This document shows positions 9,093-24,000 of a DNA stretch of 64,000 nt, in pieces. The notes beneath the pieces were generated by a model. The model searched no databases, had not been told where the DNA came from, and saw only the letters and a list, made by a program, of their open reading frames with translations. The DNA is from Actinernus sp. WN-2022 (taxonomy: Eukaryota; Cnidaria; Anthozoa; Actiniaria; Actinernidae): positions 97,071,321 to 97,135,320 of the forward strand of contig JAOWCC010001634.1 in the NCBI GenBank assembly GCA_030867875.1, written 5' to 3'. The position numbers and the translations under genes were made by a program. Position 1 is the first letter of the stretch, and each line of letters starts with the position of its first letter.

Positions 9093-12000
9093 CTGTATAA
9101 ACAAACGAGAATTGATGAATATAATTTGTTTTAGCTGAAATGGAAATTGATTTATTTCTCACAAACGCTTTTATGAATGTTACCAGGTCAATTGTGGGAT
9201 TTCATCCTATACTATAATTAAAACTTTCGAAACATGTTGATTTATGGGCGTTCTTTGAGAAGACAGTGGTCATTTCCATGTCAGAGATCCCAGTTTCACG
9301 GCTGATCTAAAAAAAGAATCGGTATTTTTCATGCAAATTGTCTCGTGAAGGCGACTGCAGAAGAGTGGCACGGTTACGTAAATTACGAAATTTTGCATTT
9401 TTATTGCCTGGTCAAAAAGACAAGTTAAACGAGGGATGTTACACTGCAACGCTTCAAAATAGTACTGCAGCGTTGCTGCAATCGTTGCGGAAAGTAGAAA
9501 TTGGTTGTTGCAAGACAAGTTGCACGAAACATTGCCTACATTGTAAAAGCGCATATAAACCCTAACCAGAAATAATTTACTTGGGCGCAGTAAAGTGTCT
9601 TAAATCTTGTTCAACCATTTTTATGCTCGTAGTATTGCTATAAATAGCATTGCAATCCTTCAAATGACGTCATTTAAGGGACGTTATGCAAATGAGTTGA
9701 AAATGAATTGAGTCATAACATTGAATTTATTTATTTATACAGTTCTTTTTCAGGTGTGAGACATTCGATATTTAAAATCTTAGAGAATGATCTTTTAATA
9801 AGTGGAGCAGACATAAAAACAGCAAAAGGTTATCCCTTAAATGACGTCATTCAAATTAGATTCCTTAATAAACAAAATTTGTTTTTCCTATGTCGATCAT
9901 TTTGTTTTCCAGTTTGACTTTTGAATCAAAGATAACTGGCGAGGGCTTACAAGCACTTTAAAGGCTGGTTTTTGCTAGCAACATAAGCACAAACAACATA
10001 CATGTACGCCGGCGCAGTGTCGTAGTTATTGCGTTCGACGAAGGAGAACGCATACTAATCTTGCATGATACTCCCTGTGGTGATGTGTGGGCTACCTGTG
10101 CGTTTCCAGGGGGAAGGCAATCGAATTTTTTTGGACTATGTATGTGAATATGCAATCTCGTACCCAGCGGCACATATGCGCACGCAGGTAGTTACCGCCT
10201 CGTGGCATGGTTTCTTCATTTTACGAAAATGGCCGCTCGCATGGTTTCTGTTTTGCTCCCGATCGGTAAGTTACTTGCCTTATTTCCCGACAATCCAATG
10301 CAATGATGTTTCAAAGGTTCGCAAGTACAATTGAGCAAAACCTGAGGAAAGTGTGTAGTACATCTGGAGGACTGACAAAGTCCAATATGGTCTGTTTTGC
10401 ACCTTGAACATTACCCTGGGTTCCAGAGGCCCGAAGAAGTACTTAGAAAGGCCCGAAGAAGTACGTAGAAAGGCCCGAAGAAGTAAAATACTTGAACATT
10501 CAACTCGGCCATAATATTATATTTGTGTTGAACTATCCAGTAAAAAGCTAGTGAATCTGCGAATAATTTGCTACGATTTAACGAAGCCTGAGGAAATTCG
10601 GAAAGTGTGTGCTACCTCTGGAGTATAAGACAAAGTCTGATGTCAAACATGGTCTGTTTTGTCGGCGCGGTCTGCAGTACAATCAAGTTGGCCATAATTT
10701 GTGCTGAACTATATCCACTGAGTGAATCTGTGATCGAAAATAAATCAGAGAGAGAATCTCGTAGCGCGCAATGTGCGATGATATCTATTTTTAGTAACCG
10801 GAAGAAGCTGAAGCAAAGTGCGCGATCGCGCGACAACAGTCTTGTGACGCCCACTTTGCTTCAACTGCTTCCGGTTACTAAAAATAGAGGTTATTCGACA
10901 TTAGTATATACCACACCAGTGAATATCACTTTTTGCGCGCTCTGATTGGCTACTCAAACAGTGAATATGATTTCATATTCACCTCCGAGCACAGCAGCGA
11001 TCTTCTCGCGCGAGTTTTAGTCCATTTCCGCCGAAGCGGCTCGGTAAATATCCACCACTATTCACCTCCACTTCGGTGAATAATTGTTAATTATCATCGC
11101 TCAAGCGTGCGTATTGGAGATTCCCTCTCTCACTTATGCTCTCTTGGTATTAATGATAAATGTTTGACCACATATACACTTTAAGAGAGATTCTTTATGG
11201 AATCAACCGTTGAGGGGTCACAAGATGATACCCCAGTTGAGGGGTCACAAGATGATACCCCATTCAAGCGGCACAAAATACTAATCACAAGTTGTTTGCC
11301 TCGTTGTTTTTACATATATTAATGTACAATTATTCCATTTAATAAAATAACTTTCTTCTCCTGCCAAAAAGAGAAATTGTGTCTATTTGTTTCATTTAAG
11401 ATTAAGGTGTAATTAAAGACTGAAATTACGATGTAATTGCGTCATATACATGTACATGCACATGTCCACATACCGGCAAATCTCCCCATTGGTATTCTAT
11501 CCAGCATTGCCTTTCCCTTTGCTGGGTCAGACAAAATTGCACGGCCCAAATCGGTCATGACGATAGTAGGGTTAACGGCATTGACTCGGATCTAAAAACA
11601 AAAAGACAGCAAAATATACCTCATTCATAATGGCCGCCTTCTAAGTTGCATAATTTGGAAGATTAATCTGTAGAGAGAAACTAAAGGTACCACAAAAAAG
11701 ATCATATCTATCTTATTTTGTCTAGAAATTGTGTCAGTTTTAGAGCAATGTGAAGAATTGCTGTTGAATTATATGTATTTCAAATGCAGAAAATACATGA
11801 AAGCGAGGCCAGAAACATCACTAACGTCAAACATCTGATGCTCTTTCACATGGTACTGATACTGTTTTCGGTACATGTTGATAAACTATTGAAACGGCAA
11901 TATGCAGTTATGATTAAGGTCTCTAAACGAGCGCGAGCTCCGTATAGTAAGTTATGCACCGAGTTTCCCCACCCCTGCTTTATGGCCAAGCGATTGGATC

Positions 12001-15000
12001 CATAACTTAACGGTACAGACCGAGCAATAGAGTTTAATAAGAAGTTTATTATATGGCTCAAAAGTATCCCAAACCAGCTTTGTTTCAATGTTGTGGTCTG
12101 TATGGGAAGTGTAGCACCACAAACCGACCAATCATAGATCACGACGTTAACTAGCTAGTCATATAATAAAAACAGTTATATCAAAATCCTCATAGCTTAC
12201 AACGAATTGAATACAAATACTCAAAATACCGTATTCGTACAGAGAAGATTCGGTAACTGATCGAGGGATCTACAGATTCATACAGTTTAATTGATCAATC
12301 AATCCTGATTTGTCATAGATTATTATGTATTAGGGAAGAAAGCCTGAAGGATCTTCTTACCAATGACTTGGTTGCATGGCGGTGAAAAGGGCCTTGTACT
12401 GTTCAACTATTTATAGCTTCATCTTCATTCAGTGACTAAAACTCGATAGCAAATGTCTTGATTACTGACCGTATACGGTTGAAAAACTTTTGACAGGGAC
12501 TGTATATATGGCTAGTTAACTTCGTAGGTTATGACTGGTCAGATTGAGGACCATAACGTCCCGTACGAACTGAGTGTACAATTGACGCAAAGCTACTCAT
12601 ACGAATGTGATATGTATCGCATGGTTGCCACTAATTAGGGGGGAAAATCCCTGACTTTTCACTGACAAGAAAACAATTTTCACTGACCATAATAAGACTT
12701 TAATATATAACTTTCGATGAAAGTGATATCTTCACACGTAAAGATATAAATGATATCTTCACACGTCAAGATAGCACTTTTGAAAATATGACTTGCTTTC
12801 AAAGATTTTTAGCCTTTTTAGTAAGAGATTGAAACGGGTATTTCATCGATAATTATATATTAAACAGAACATTACATGGCCGCTTGGAGATACGGATTTT
12901 ATCTTCTCGCTCACTCGTAAGATATTTCATCAACACTCGAAGATAAAATCCATATCTCCGCGTGGCCATGTAATATCCTCTATGTTCGACATTCCCTCGT
13001 CCAAAACAAAAGTCGTTATCAAAACCTGTAGCCTCCCATCGTAGATGCTTTGAGGCATGAGGGGCTGTTGTGGCAACCTGAAAATTAAATCCCCTGACTT
13101 TGACAAGAAATTTAGAATTTCCCTGACTTTTCCCTGACCTGTGGCAACCTTGTCTATCGAGTTTTAGTCATTGAAGTGAAAATTAAGCTAAAAATAGTCG
13201 AACAGTACAAGGCCCTTTTCACCGCCATGCAGCCAACATTTGGTAAAGAAGATCCTTCAGGCTTTTTTCCCTAATACATACCTGTAATAATCTATAATAA
13301 ATCAGAAGGATTGATTGATCAATAATTAAACTGTATGAATCTGTAGATCACTCCATCAGTTCCTGAATTTTCTCTGTACGAATACGGTATTTAGTCAGGT
13401 GGTTAATGTGCAGAATTTAGGCGAATTGTGCACTTTGGGTTAAAAGCATGAAATTTGGAGTATGTAAGGTTACTTTATGTTTAATATTAATATCTGATAT
13501 GGAGCCACTGCGAAAATAGACCACCTCGAAGTTTTCGACGCCATTTTGAAAGGTATGCAAGATTTTCTAGCGCGGTTACTCAGTCCCCATACAAACCTTT
13601 GTAATTCGGACACACTTCGTCAAAGCGCTCTGAAGAAAATTGTAATTACGGCAAGCTGACCTAATAATTCTACATCTAATAATTCTACAAGAAACAACAA
13701 CAGAATAAAAGGTAAGTTAAGAGTGAATATCATTTGTGAATTTGAACCCAGTAGGGTGACTTTTCCCGGATGATTTTTGATCAGACTCATCGGGCAGAAT
13801 CCGGCGACATTTTCTGGGTCACGTGACACGGTTTCACGCGCTTGATTCAAATTTCTGCTCGAGCGCACATGCCAAATTACAAAGAAAACTGGCCAAAACT
13901 CGGCTACATGCCGAAAATATTGTCGATTTTTAGTTAAAACAAAAACTAAAACAAAAAATGTAACATCGGGATTTTAAAGAAGAGATATTACGCTGTAAAT
14001 ACCGCTAATTTGGAGGTAAATTAAGTGAACTTGTTTGCCATGAAAAACAGGTTGAAGTTTGAGTATTTTCAGACAGAAATCATATGGAAAGTGTTTTCAT
14101 TAGCTATTCAACGCTTATTTTCTCGCAAAATCTTAGGTATCCAAAATTTGTAACACCGGGAAAAGATTATTTGATTATTCATCTGTTATTGAGTGTTTTC
14201 TTATCGAAATCGTATAAATATTTCTACCATGAAACTTGAATGTTTTTGCATCAGTCAAATCGCCTTCGACGCTTGCATATTTATTAACTTTCAGAACTCC
14301 CGCGGGCAATCCTAAGCTCCGCCTCCTGAATTACAACAGAAGATACCGAAACAAAGGACGGAAGCAAAGTCTAATGAGTCGGTTAACTATGTTAGGGTAG
14401 CGCCGGGCTTTGAAAGTTATTATCTGCGCGGAAGGAGTGAACAAAGATAAATGCATGGCCATTGGAGCTGCATCAGAAAATAAACACACACTGAAAAGCG
14501 ACTTTGCAGTCGAATTTCTGATAGTTTATAAGTTGATCGAATCCGTGTTTTTCGAGCGAACTGGTTTTTTTTGCGAGCGAATTCGTGTTTTGCGAGCGAA
14601 TCTTCAGGTTGTGAACGAGCCCGTGCCCCGTAAGCATACACGGTTATGTGTGGCCTAGAATCAGAGTTATCCGAAAATGAATCTTCGGTTTCTGATCAGT
14701 ATTATAGTTAAGCGGCGCTTTGCCTTTGGTATAAAACCAACGCGCTTTGTGAAATGACAAAACTTAAACGAAGAAAACAAGTTCAGAAATCAAGAGCGCA
14801 TCACAAGCGATTAAACAGACGGATTGTTTCTGTCTTAAGCTTTAAAACGAGACCATTTCCCACGATTATATGTGGCCTAGAAGCGAACTGTTCCGAAAAA
14901 TAATTTTCGGCTTTACTGATTGAACTCGAGTTGCGATTCTTTTACTGATATCTAGACTTCTAGTGGTCAGATAAGCTTCAATGATATCTTATTTTAAAGC

Positions 15001-18000
15001 TATAAAAGTACAGAAATCTGTTTCTAAACCTTTTGGTCAGTGATGCGAACTTCTGAATATGATCGTTATTTTATGTTCAGTAAAGTGCTGTGATCTGAAC
15101 CAACTCGTATTTTGATTTTAAAGCTACAAAATTACAGAACTGTTTCCACACATTTTTATGGTGCGCTCTCAAAGTGAGTGATCATGACGTGTTTAATAAA
15201 GCGATTTGGTCAAGAGTTTAAAAAACGTTTATAGCTTGTATGGAGTTTGAAATCTTTCGCTTGGATAGCTCGTGCGAACAATGCCGAGGTTCACTTTTAT
15301 TTAACTAGTTTCACAAATATTGCACTAAAATAAAGCTTGCTGAATTTGACTTAGGCTTTTCGAATAAGCTCTAAATGCAGACATTATACTCCCATGAGTC
15401 AAACCTCGAACGCAAACGAAATAGGTTTGGAAACTTCGCGCGACAAAACGTATAACCCAAGTAGCCACGGCAAATTGATTTTGCGGTGATATTTTACTGT
15501 AACCGAGTTTACCTATTTATCCAAGGCCTATTGAAATCTCTTAAAGAGCTTTGGGATTTCAGTTAGTCCCATTACAAGATAGATGACAGTGATTGACAGG
15601 CCCAAGAGCAAGTATGGGAATGAGGTATTCCCAGAAGGATTCCCTAGCAGCCAATCACAAGCGCTTTGCTGAATAGCTAATAAAGCGTATCATAATTATT
15701 CATATCTCACGGACGCGAGTAAATGTCGCCTAAAACAATGGGATTCTACCCGATGTTCTGTTCGGCACTCCGAATACGGTGTAAACTGTTCAAAAACATG
15801 GCGTCGTCGTCATAAGCACGTGGTGTGAGAGCAAAACATTTCTTTTTTTCCTCTCGAAATTAATTTAAACTACAAAGTTTTATTCCTACATATAATGTTT
15901 ACTTACTTATTCAGTTTGCTATTTCAATACATTTGTGATCCGTAATTTCTCTTCTTTCCGGGTTCTTTGCAGAGTCCGATCAAAAATCATCTGGCAAAAG
16001 TCACCTTAATGTGACATTACCGGAAGATACTAAAATAAGGTCTAAACGAAGTATTAAAAGTTTGAATGCGAAAATAAGTGAATAACGCGTGAAATATAGC
16101 CTTCGAAGTTTAATGAATGCTAAACGGGAAGTGACGAGTCTCTTTACCGGAAATGGTTTAGGTTAGTCTATGAACGAGCATTCTTGAAATTAAAAATTAT
16201 CGAGCAGTTGCGTATTATGCCTCACATCAAAGAAGCCTTTAAACTTATTTGACAATTTAGGCATGATCTCATGATTTAGGCCATTTAGTCCTTATTCTGC
16301 CGGCTTCAAAGTTGACCTAATGCCAGTTTTTTTTTTACATTTTGTAACGTACTGACGATAGGAAAGTTGATAAACCTTCAATAAACATGATTTAAAAACA
16401 AATACTTTTACATCAGTAAGTATTTCCCCTTGATTATAATTGGTAAATAGATACTGGTTCAATTACCCATAATGCACCAAGGCCCTACTAATTCGCATAC
16501 CAGGGCAGTCATTTTGAATTGGTTTTCTGGGTTCAACGTGGATAAACTACCGTTCTAGATAATCATACAAAGAAAATATCGTAGAACTGTTTGTAAAATG
16601 AATCCATGTGGTTCCGACAAGGCAGCTGTTTGATTGAAATAATTTTAATTAATATAAAGCCAAAGAAAATAAGATTAATTTGAATGTTGATATTTATGCT
16701 GATCATGTCAGAGGAAAGAGGAATAAAACGACTGGAAAATAACAATTGTTTTGGTGTTTTTCAAAGTATTTTCGAAAGTATTCGATACGGCAGTATTTAT
16801 TTAATATTTAGAAATATAGTAACGAAAAAGAGCTTTCAAGATTTAATTGAGTTTTGGTTGAAATGTTTTTGATATGCAAAGGCAAGTCATTCCAATAATA
16901 ACATCCTATAACAGAAGATGAAAATTTTCCCAGATTAATTCGAAATGGTTCAATATAAAGATGTTGGTTTACTGAGCTCCTGGTTAAGTAGGAATGTTGT
17001 TTCAAGTTAGAGCTATTTTTATTGCCAGTTTGGCAATCATTTATATAGAGGCAGGTATGCAATCACGTAATTTAAGGAGATTTAATTGAATATCATAAGG
17101 AGTAATATGTCCTCGCATGGGAACATCACATGTATTATCTTATTTTGGAGTAATTGAACTAAAGTAGATAAAGGGCTATCATAATTGTTTCCCCAGATGA
17201 TACATCTAACCGCCTCCCAGTTAGCTCAGTGCCAAAAATAAGCTCCGGTCTGTTGAGCGAGAGGTCGCGGGTTCAAACGACGGTGAGTGATGTGTCGTCT
17301 GCAAACATACGGACCGAAAAGTAATCTGTTGATGTTGGAAAATCAATTAACTATATTAAAAATAATACTGAGAGGACCAAGGACAGATATATGAGGAATG
17401 CCATGTGTTACAGTGCACTGATCAGAATAAGAGCCATTTATATAAACCCTTTGATTTCTAGAGTGTAAGTAAGAACAGAACCAGCTATGGTATTTATTAT
17501 TAATGCCATAGGTGCATGGTCTATAACAGTATCAAAAGCCTTTGCGAGGTCTAAAAATAAAGTAATAGTAATGAGGCCTTCATCTAAATTCTTAGTTATT
17601 TCATCAATCAGATCAGTGACACAATCGGTTATACAGATTTCTGAGCGAAAACCATATTGAAGGGGAGAGAGAAGGTTATGATAGGTTAGATACATGTAGC
17701 TGATCAGTTGATTATATATAACCCTTTCATAGATCTTACTGAGCACTGAGAGGATAGATATTGGTCGGTAATTGTTAGTCTGTTCGCTCCCCTTTCTTAT
17801 GAATCGGGAGAACTTTGGCAAGTTTCAAGGAATCAGGAAAGACTCCACTCTTAATTGATAGGTTAATATCATAGGCCAAAGGTTTGCACTATTCAGATTC
17901 AGATTCATTTATTTTGCACTATTTTTCCTTTTTTTTAAATAGAATTTACAAATATGTAGGAAAAAGGAATGATAATATAAGCTATTAAATTTAATGAGCT

Positions 18001-21000
18001 AGGATAGATGTGCGTAGTGGTCAAAGTAGCCGCTAGGCTTTCGAGTTGATCACTACCATAGGTATAATAGTCGAGGAAAAAAAAAAAAAGAAGAATTATA
18101 TAAATAGGAAAAAGTGCAGAGGAATTATACAAAAGAAATAGAAAAAGAGCAGAGGAAAAGGGTGTTGGTAATACAAAAGGAAATATTGCTATAATTAGTT
18201 TACATATAAATAATTTCATGAATAGAATAATCCTAATGCTAATGTTTCTCAAGTTTCATAATTTCTTGAATATAATAATCCTAATACTAATGTTGATACT
18301 TATGTTAATTATTCTAATGCTAATACTAATACTAATACTAATTCTAATACTAAGTACTGTAACAATACTAATACTGTAAATAATACGAGCAGAGGAAAAG
18401 GGTGCTAATAATACGAAAGGAAATATTACTATAATTAGTTTACATATAAATAATTTCATAAATATAATAATAATCTTAATGTTAATGTTTCTCAAGTTTC
18501 ATAATTTCATGAATATAATAATCTAATGCTAATGTGATACTTATGTTAATTCTAATAGTAATAGTACTAGAATTAGTATCAGTAAGTACTATAACAATAC
18601 TAACGCTGTAAATAAGTTTCACTTCCGGTTCAAAATGGGGGCCATTTTTAAAGACCGCCATAACTCACCACATCAAGCTTCCTCTCGCTGCCAAATATCA
18701 TGCTTTTCACCCAAAGTGCACAATTATTTCACATAACCGCCTAACTAATTTGACTAATTCAATTCGTTGTAAGCTGAGGATTTTGATATAACTGTTTTTA
18801 TTGTATGACTAGCTAGTTAACTTCGTGAGCTGTGATTGGACAGTTTGTGGTGCTACACTTCCCATACAGACCACAACATTGAAACAAAGCTGGTTTTGGA
18901 TACTTTTGAGACGTATAATAGACATCTCATTAAACTTGCATACTCGGTCTGTACTATAAGTTAATTACGGCCCCCTCGTTCTTCCTCACTTTTTTATGGC
19001 CCGCACGCTTGGGCCATAAAGCCTTACCTCACGTTTAATATGAGGTATGTGCTTTAATTAACGTTCCCGATCATACAAAATCTTCCCTATAACTACATGT
19101 ATGTGTCTAACCGTGATTTCGGTCTAACCTTATGTGATCCCAATTCCAGTGCCATCATCTTTGTCAACATATCAAGAGCTGCCTTGGTTGAACCTATATC
19201 AAAAGACAGTCAAGTTAATAGAATAGATAGCAATTTCTGTGGTTACATAGCATTACACGTGTAGCACGTGACAGTTCAGCAAGATACCGGCTTTTTTCTA
19301 TTGCTCCGCCATTTTCTGGAGTCTTGCCTTAATTATTGCCCTAAAACTGACAGAAATGACGGACAAAATGGCCGCCGCTCATTATGCATGCCCTTTAAAA
19401 ATGGCAGCCGGTATTACAGTGAAATGTATGAAGAAAAGATGATAAAGCTAAAATTATAATAGTAGATTAGTTCGCCGATCACTTGCCGACCTCTAGATGA
19501 AAAGACCAAACACTATAGAACATTATACGACGACAGCATTAATGGTTTCAAAATATACTCACGAACCGCCAAATCCACTTTTGCATAGCCTCTTCTAACG
19601 GCTGTTAGAGTTTTGTATTTTCCTCCAATTATTGTCAGTCGACCTCCATTCTCTTCAACGCAGCAAACTTTATACTAGTCGAATACAAGGTGCCGACCTC
19701 TCAACACAAACTTCGATTATTACACATCAAAACACGACCAAAATCGGGTTTCACAAGGCTGCCAAAAGGACGCCAGATTTCTTTGAAAACTGCAAACTTT
19801 CAGTTTATATTCTTCGCGAGATTTCAACGAGAAGCCATCAGTTTCAGGTATTTTTTAACGGAAAATAGGTCTGCCTTCCAAAATCACTGCTTGTTCGTCA
19901 GCCATCTTTAGTGCTGATAACCTGGCCTTTTCCCTTTCTGTGGATACTGCTGAGCAATAGTACTGCTGACTCATATTTGTTCAGTCGAGATTTTTTGCTT
20001 CCACTTTCAGTTGAAATAAACATGTCTTTTTACATGAGCGACCCTGAGAAGCAGAAACTTGATCACAAAATAAATGTTGTGAATTCTCCTACTTCATATA
20101 TTAAGCAACAAAGGATACAGCTAAAGAGTAAATGCGCTGACCGCAATTATCGCGGGTGCGAAAAGTCCGTCATTTCTGGTAATGGGTCAAGTTGGAACAC
20201 CGAACAAATGCTTTCCCTAAACCTGTGCCCTATGAATTCAAGGATAATCTGGTGCAAAACGTGCGGTATCTAACAAAAATGCACAGCCTACATGTCCAAC
20301 AGTCACCATCTCCGAACAACTGGATACCACGAAGGAAGAAATATCTAGCCTCGAAGGCTAAGTACTACCCAAATGCTGAAGCTAGCTTCCACATCGAAAG
20401 ACTAGTAACCTCTGGAGACATAAATTTAAATCCAGGGCCAACCACAGGGACAAAATTAATGGTAAGGATACATGCATGGGCTCTCTGCACCAAAACTATA
20501 GCCAGCAACCGGCATAGGCGATTCTATGTGACAACTGCGAGCTTTTGTGTCACATAAAGTGCGGAAGGGTGTCAACAAAAGATCATCGTCGAATGTAGTT
20601 AATGGATAACCCATCTTAGACCTGTCTTAAATGTGAACGGAACGTCCTCCCGTTTGATTTAAGCTCAAATTCTCGAGAGCAAGATGAACAGACAGCAGTG
20701 CACTTTAATTTGTATAATACAGAAACTTCAGACATACATTGTACTCAGCCCAACCTACTTACGCGGAAAGAGCCAAAAACTTCAGAAATGTTATGATAGC
20801 TCATATCATCATTAACAGTATCCAGAACAAACTCGAAGAACTCTAAGATCTCAACAACATGCTCAGAGCTCAAGTAATTTTCCTCTCGGAGACCAAAATT
20901 GACAATTCATATCCGAACCAGCAGTTCAAAATCGAAGATTATCAGCTCTTTCGCAACGACCGGACTAAAAGAGGAGGCAGAGTAATGGCCTATATCTCAT

Positions 21001-24000
21001 GCAGTCTACCATCCAAAAGGATCAAACTACCCAGAACCTATAAAACTATTGAGCACCTAGCCACTGGGACTAATATAGGCGGAAATGATATGGTCATTCT
21101 AGGAATTTTCAGACCACCAAAAGCTACAGGTGTAGCCTACTACCTAAAACTGGAAGAGGAACTCAACTCCATCTGCACATGGGTCTCCATTCTTAATCAG
21201 TTTGTAGTAGTTACCAGAGATCTGAATCTGGATAGGCTGAAGCCGGACAAAAGGGAAGGAAAAATACTATTGGATTTAGAGGATGTCCACAACTTTGAAT
21301 GCTTAATCAAGACACCAACTAGAGTGACTCCTCACTCCCAGACTCTGATTGACGTCATGCTTACAAACAAACCTGAGGCCTTCAAATCCAGCAGGGTTAG
21401 TAATCCAGAATTGAGTGATAAAGACAGTTAAACAATATCCAAGTAAAGTGATCTGTACGAGAAATGATAAAAAAAAATAAAAGAATACCAAAGTACTGCT
21501 CCCTGGCACGTCATGGAGATCTTCCACTCACTAGAAGACAAGTATAGTCATTGGACAGGTCTGTTTCATCAAGTAATGGATGAACACATCCCTATAAACA
21601 AAAAGCATGTCAGAGCTATGGATGTGCCTTATATGACCAAGAATTGGAAAATTGCGATAAAGAAAAAGAGGAGAGCAGCACAACAATTCGCAAAGGATAG
21701 AACCCAAGCAAACTTCGAATTGAAGATAAAAACGAGAAATGAAGCTACACGCCAGAGGCGCATTGCCATCAAAGCATATTGGGAAACAAAAACAAAGGAT
21801 ATGCATTCCAATCCAAAGGATTTGATTTGATTTGATTTGATTTGATTTGAGTTTATTTTACACCATGATTTACAAATTTATACAATATAACATTAAATAA
21901 CAGACAATAAAATACACACATACTACACTAGGAAAAACGATACCTCACACTCAACATTAATCATTGGTGTAAGGGCATCAAATAGTTACCTAAATACGAT
22001 ACCCTTAAATCTGTGATAATTATTACTAGAACAAATTAAAAGGAACATTTCTGCCAAAATAATGCATAATAAATATCAATATTGGGAAAGGTAGTGAGAA
22101 AAAATAGCTTTTTTTAGTTGTTTTCTGGAATGAATGCTTTTAATTCGAAGAGGTAAGTTATTCCAATAATAAAGACCTATTACTGTGGGGAAAATTTTTC
22201 TCAAATTTAACCGATATCGTTCAATGTAAAAATTTTGATTTGTAGAGCTTCTTGTTTGGTAAGAATGTTGTTCTGAGACATATTTCATATTAATTGAACA
22301 GCTTTTGCTTTCGGTCATACATTCATAAATGAAAAGACATGTATTCATTTTAACTATATCAGGAATTTTAAGTACATTAAGTTTAATCCAAAGGATTTCT
22401 ACAAAGCGTTCAAACCATTCTTGGACAGTAAGAACAAATCTACAAAGGATAATAACATTAATATCTATGTCAATGGAAACATTGAAAAATATCAAAATGT
22501 TGTAGCGGAGGTGATGGCTGAGTATTTTGCTATGATAATGAGATTGGCAGCCAGGACGACCAGAATGCTCACCCCCTAACTGAAGAGGGACTGACCAAGC
22601 ATCCAAGTGTAGTCTAAATCACAAAACACTGGAAAGAATTCAAGAAAGAGGGCTTCGAGCTATCTACCGTGATAAAAAGCAACTCATACGGTGAACTACT
22701 GGTCAAGGCCAAGCTACCAACACTGTACAACCGTAGGTTACAGGACATAACCATATCTATGTTAAAGCACGGCTTGTGCCCAAAATAATATTATGTATCA
22801 GATCGTTTTGATGGTCATGACAACAGCCATAACTTAAGAAACTCAGATTTCTCGATTCCTCAATTTAATACTAGCTGTAACGTATGGGAAACATTCAATT
22901 AAGAATTTTGGCCCTTATTTGTGGGCCAAATTAAATAGGGAACTTAACTTAACTTTTTCCTCTGGTGGTCCATGAGATCAATGAGCTAAAAATACACTGG
23001 TCCAAAATGGAAAGTCACTGATCCCAACTTATTATTATTTGTTCCGTTCCTTTAGACAATAAAAGAAGCTGATAATCCGTGACTCTGTTCACAAATTACA
23101 CACACGTCACGACTCGCCAAATGTTACTGCCGTATGCAGAAAATTACGAACACGGCGCCATATTGTTTTCCATGATTCAATTGGTTGGGGCTAGATTCCA
23201 TCCGCCAGAAGGACGCAATCCCCAAATGCATTGCACTAAAATACTTCATTGAGAACAGGAACTGGTGTCTAATGAAGTAACGCCTGCTAATCAAACAGCA
23301 TATAGTATAAAAGTTCTAAAAAAGCGGTTGTTGACAGCAAATCCCTCGTGGCGTAAGGGATAGTGACGGTTAGGGTTTCAGTTAATAGATGGGTTAGGGT
23401 TTCGGTTCGAGTCTTCGTGGAGCCGATTTTTTTTTATATAAGCGTGCTTGTTCGCCCAAATTTCTAAGTGCCGCTTTAGTTTGTACCCTACAAATATAAC
23501 ATTGAGAAAATAGTGCAGTGCATTGCAATTCGACCTTCTGGTGGATGGAATCTAGCCGCGACCGACTCAATTCGTGATAAGTCAAGCCCATACCTCTAGT
23601 TGCCAAAATCTAGTCAGCCTGGCATTTTTTTGTTTGCTTTCGTTCGTGTCGGCGATCGCAGGTGAATTATCATCACTATTTTAATCGTTTGTGTCATGAG
23701 TGGACGACCGTTAAGTTCGAGCACTGAATTAGTTGATAATGACTGTAGAGCTGACTGCGCTTTATGTAGACATTAATTAACAAGAGCCCATATGAGCTTT
23801 CACTCGGGCCACATGAGATTGAAGATGAAATATGCTTTCATTTGAAATCCTCTCAGTAATAACCAAAGGGAAGAATTATTAGCTGAATTTAGCAGTCTTT
23901 AGGAGTGACCGGTAGCGCGGTGACTTTCATTCTCTGCTCCACTAGTATATATGTAATTTAATATTATTTTTTTCTCGTATGTTGACCTTTTAATTTAAAC

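Larger units (their letters stand above)
19900..22950 (+). mobile_element. CR1-like non-LTR retrotransposon with PHD finger and 2A-type motif
   Basis: Domains in order: an ORF1-like leader with a 2A-type motif (20411-20440), a PHD-like zinc finger (about 20520-20640), an APE-type endonuclease (20859-21431), the linker to RT (21513-21830 and 22385-22600), and an RT C-terminal tail from about 22620 ([19 protein letters not shown]). The RT catalytic core is missing by internal deletion near 22612. Another LINE is inserted at 21824-22384. Stops and frameshifts show it is dead. The 3' end is near TTAACTTAAC at about 22950; the 5' end is uncertain. Confidence 0.85.

Noticed and set aside
18256..18495. 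Ile/Ser-rich open frames
   Set aside because: They are translations of the TAATAC-type microsatellite.
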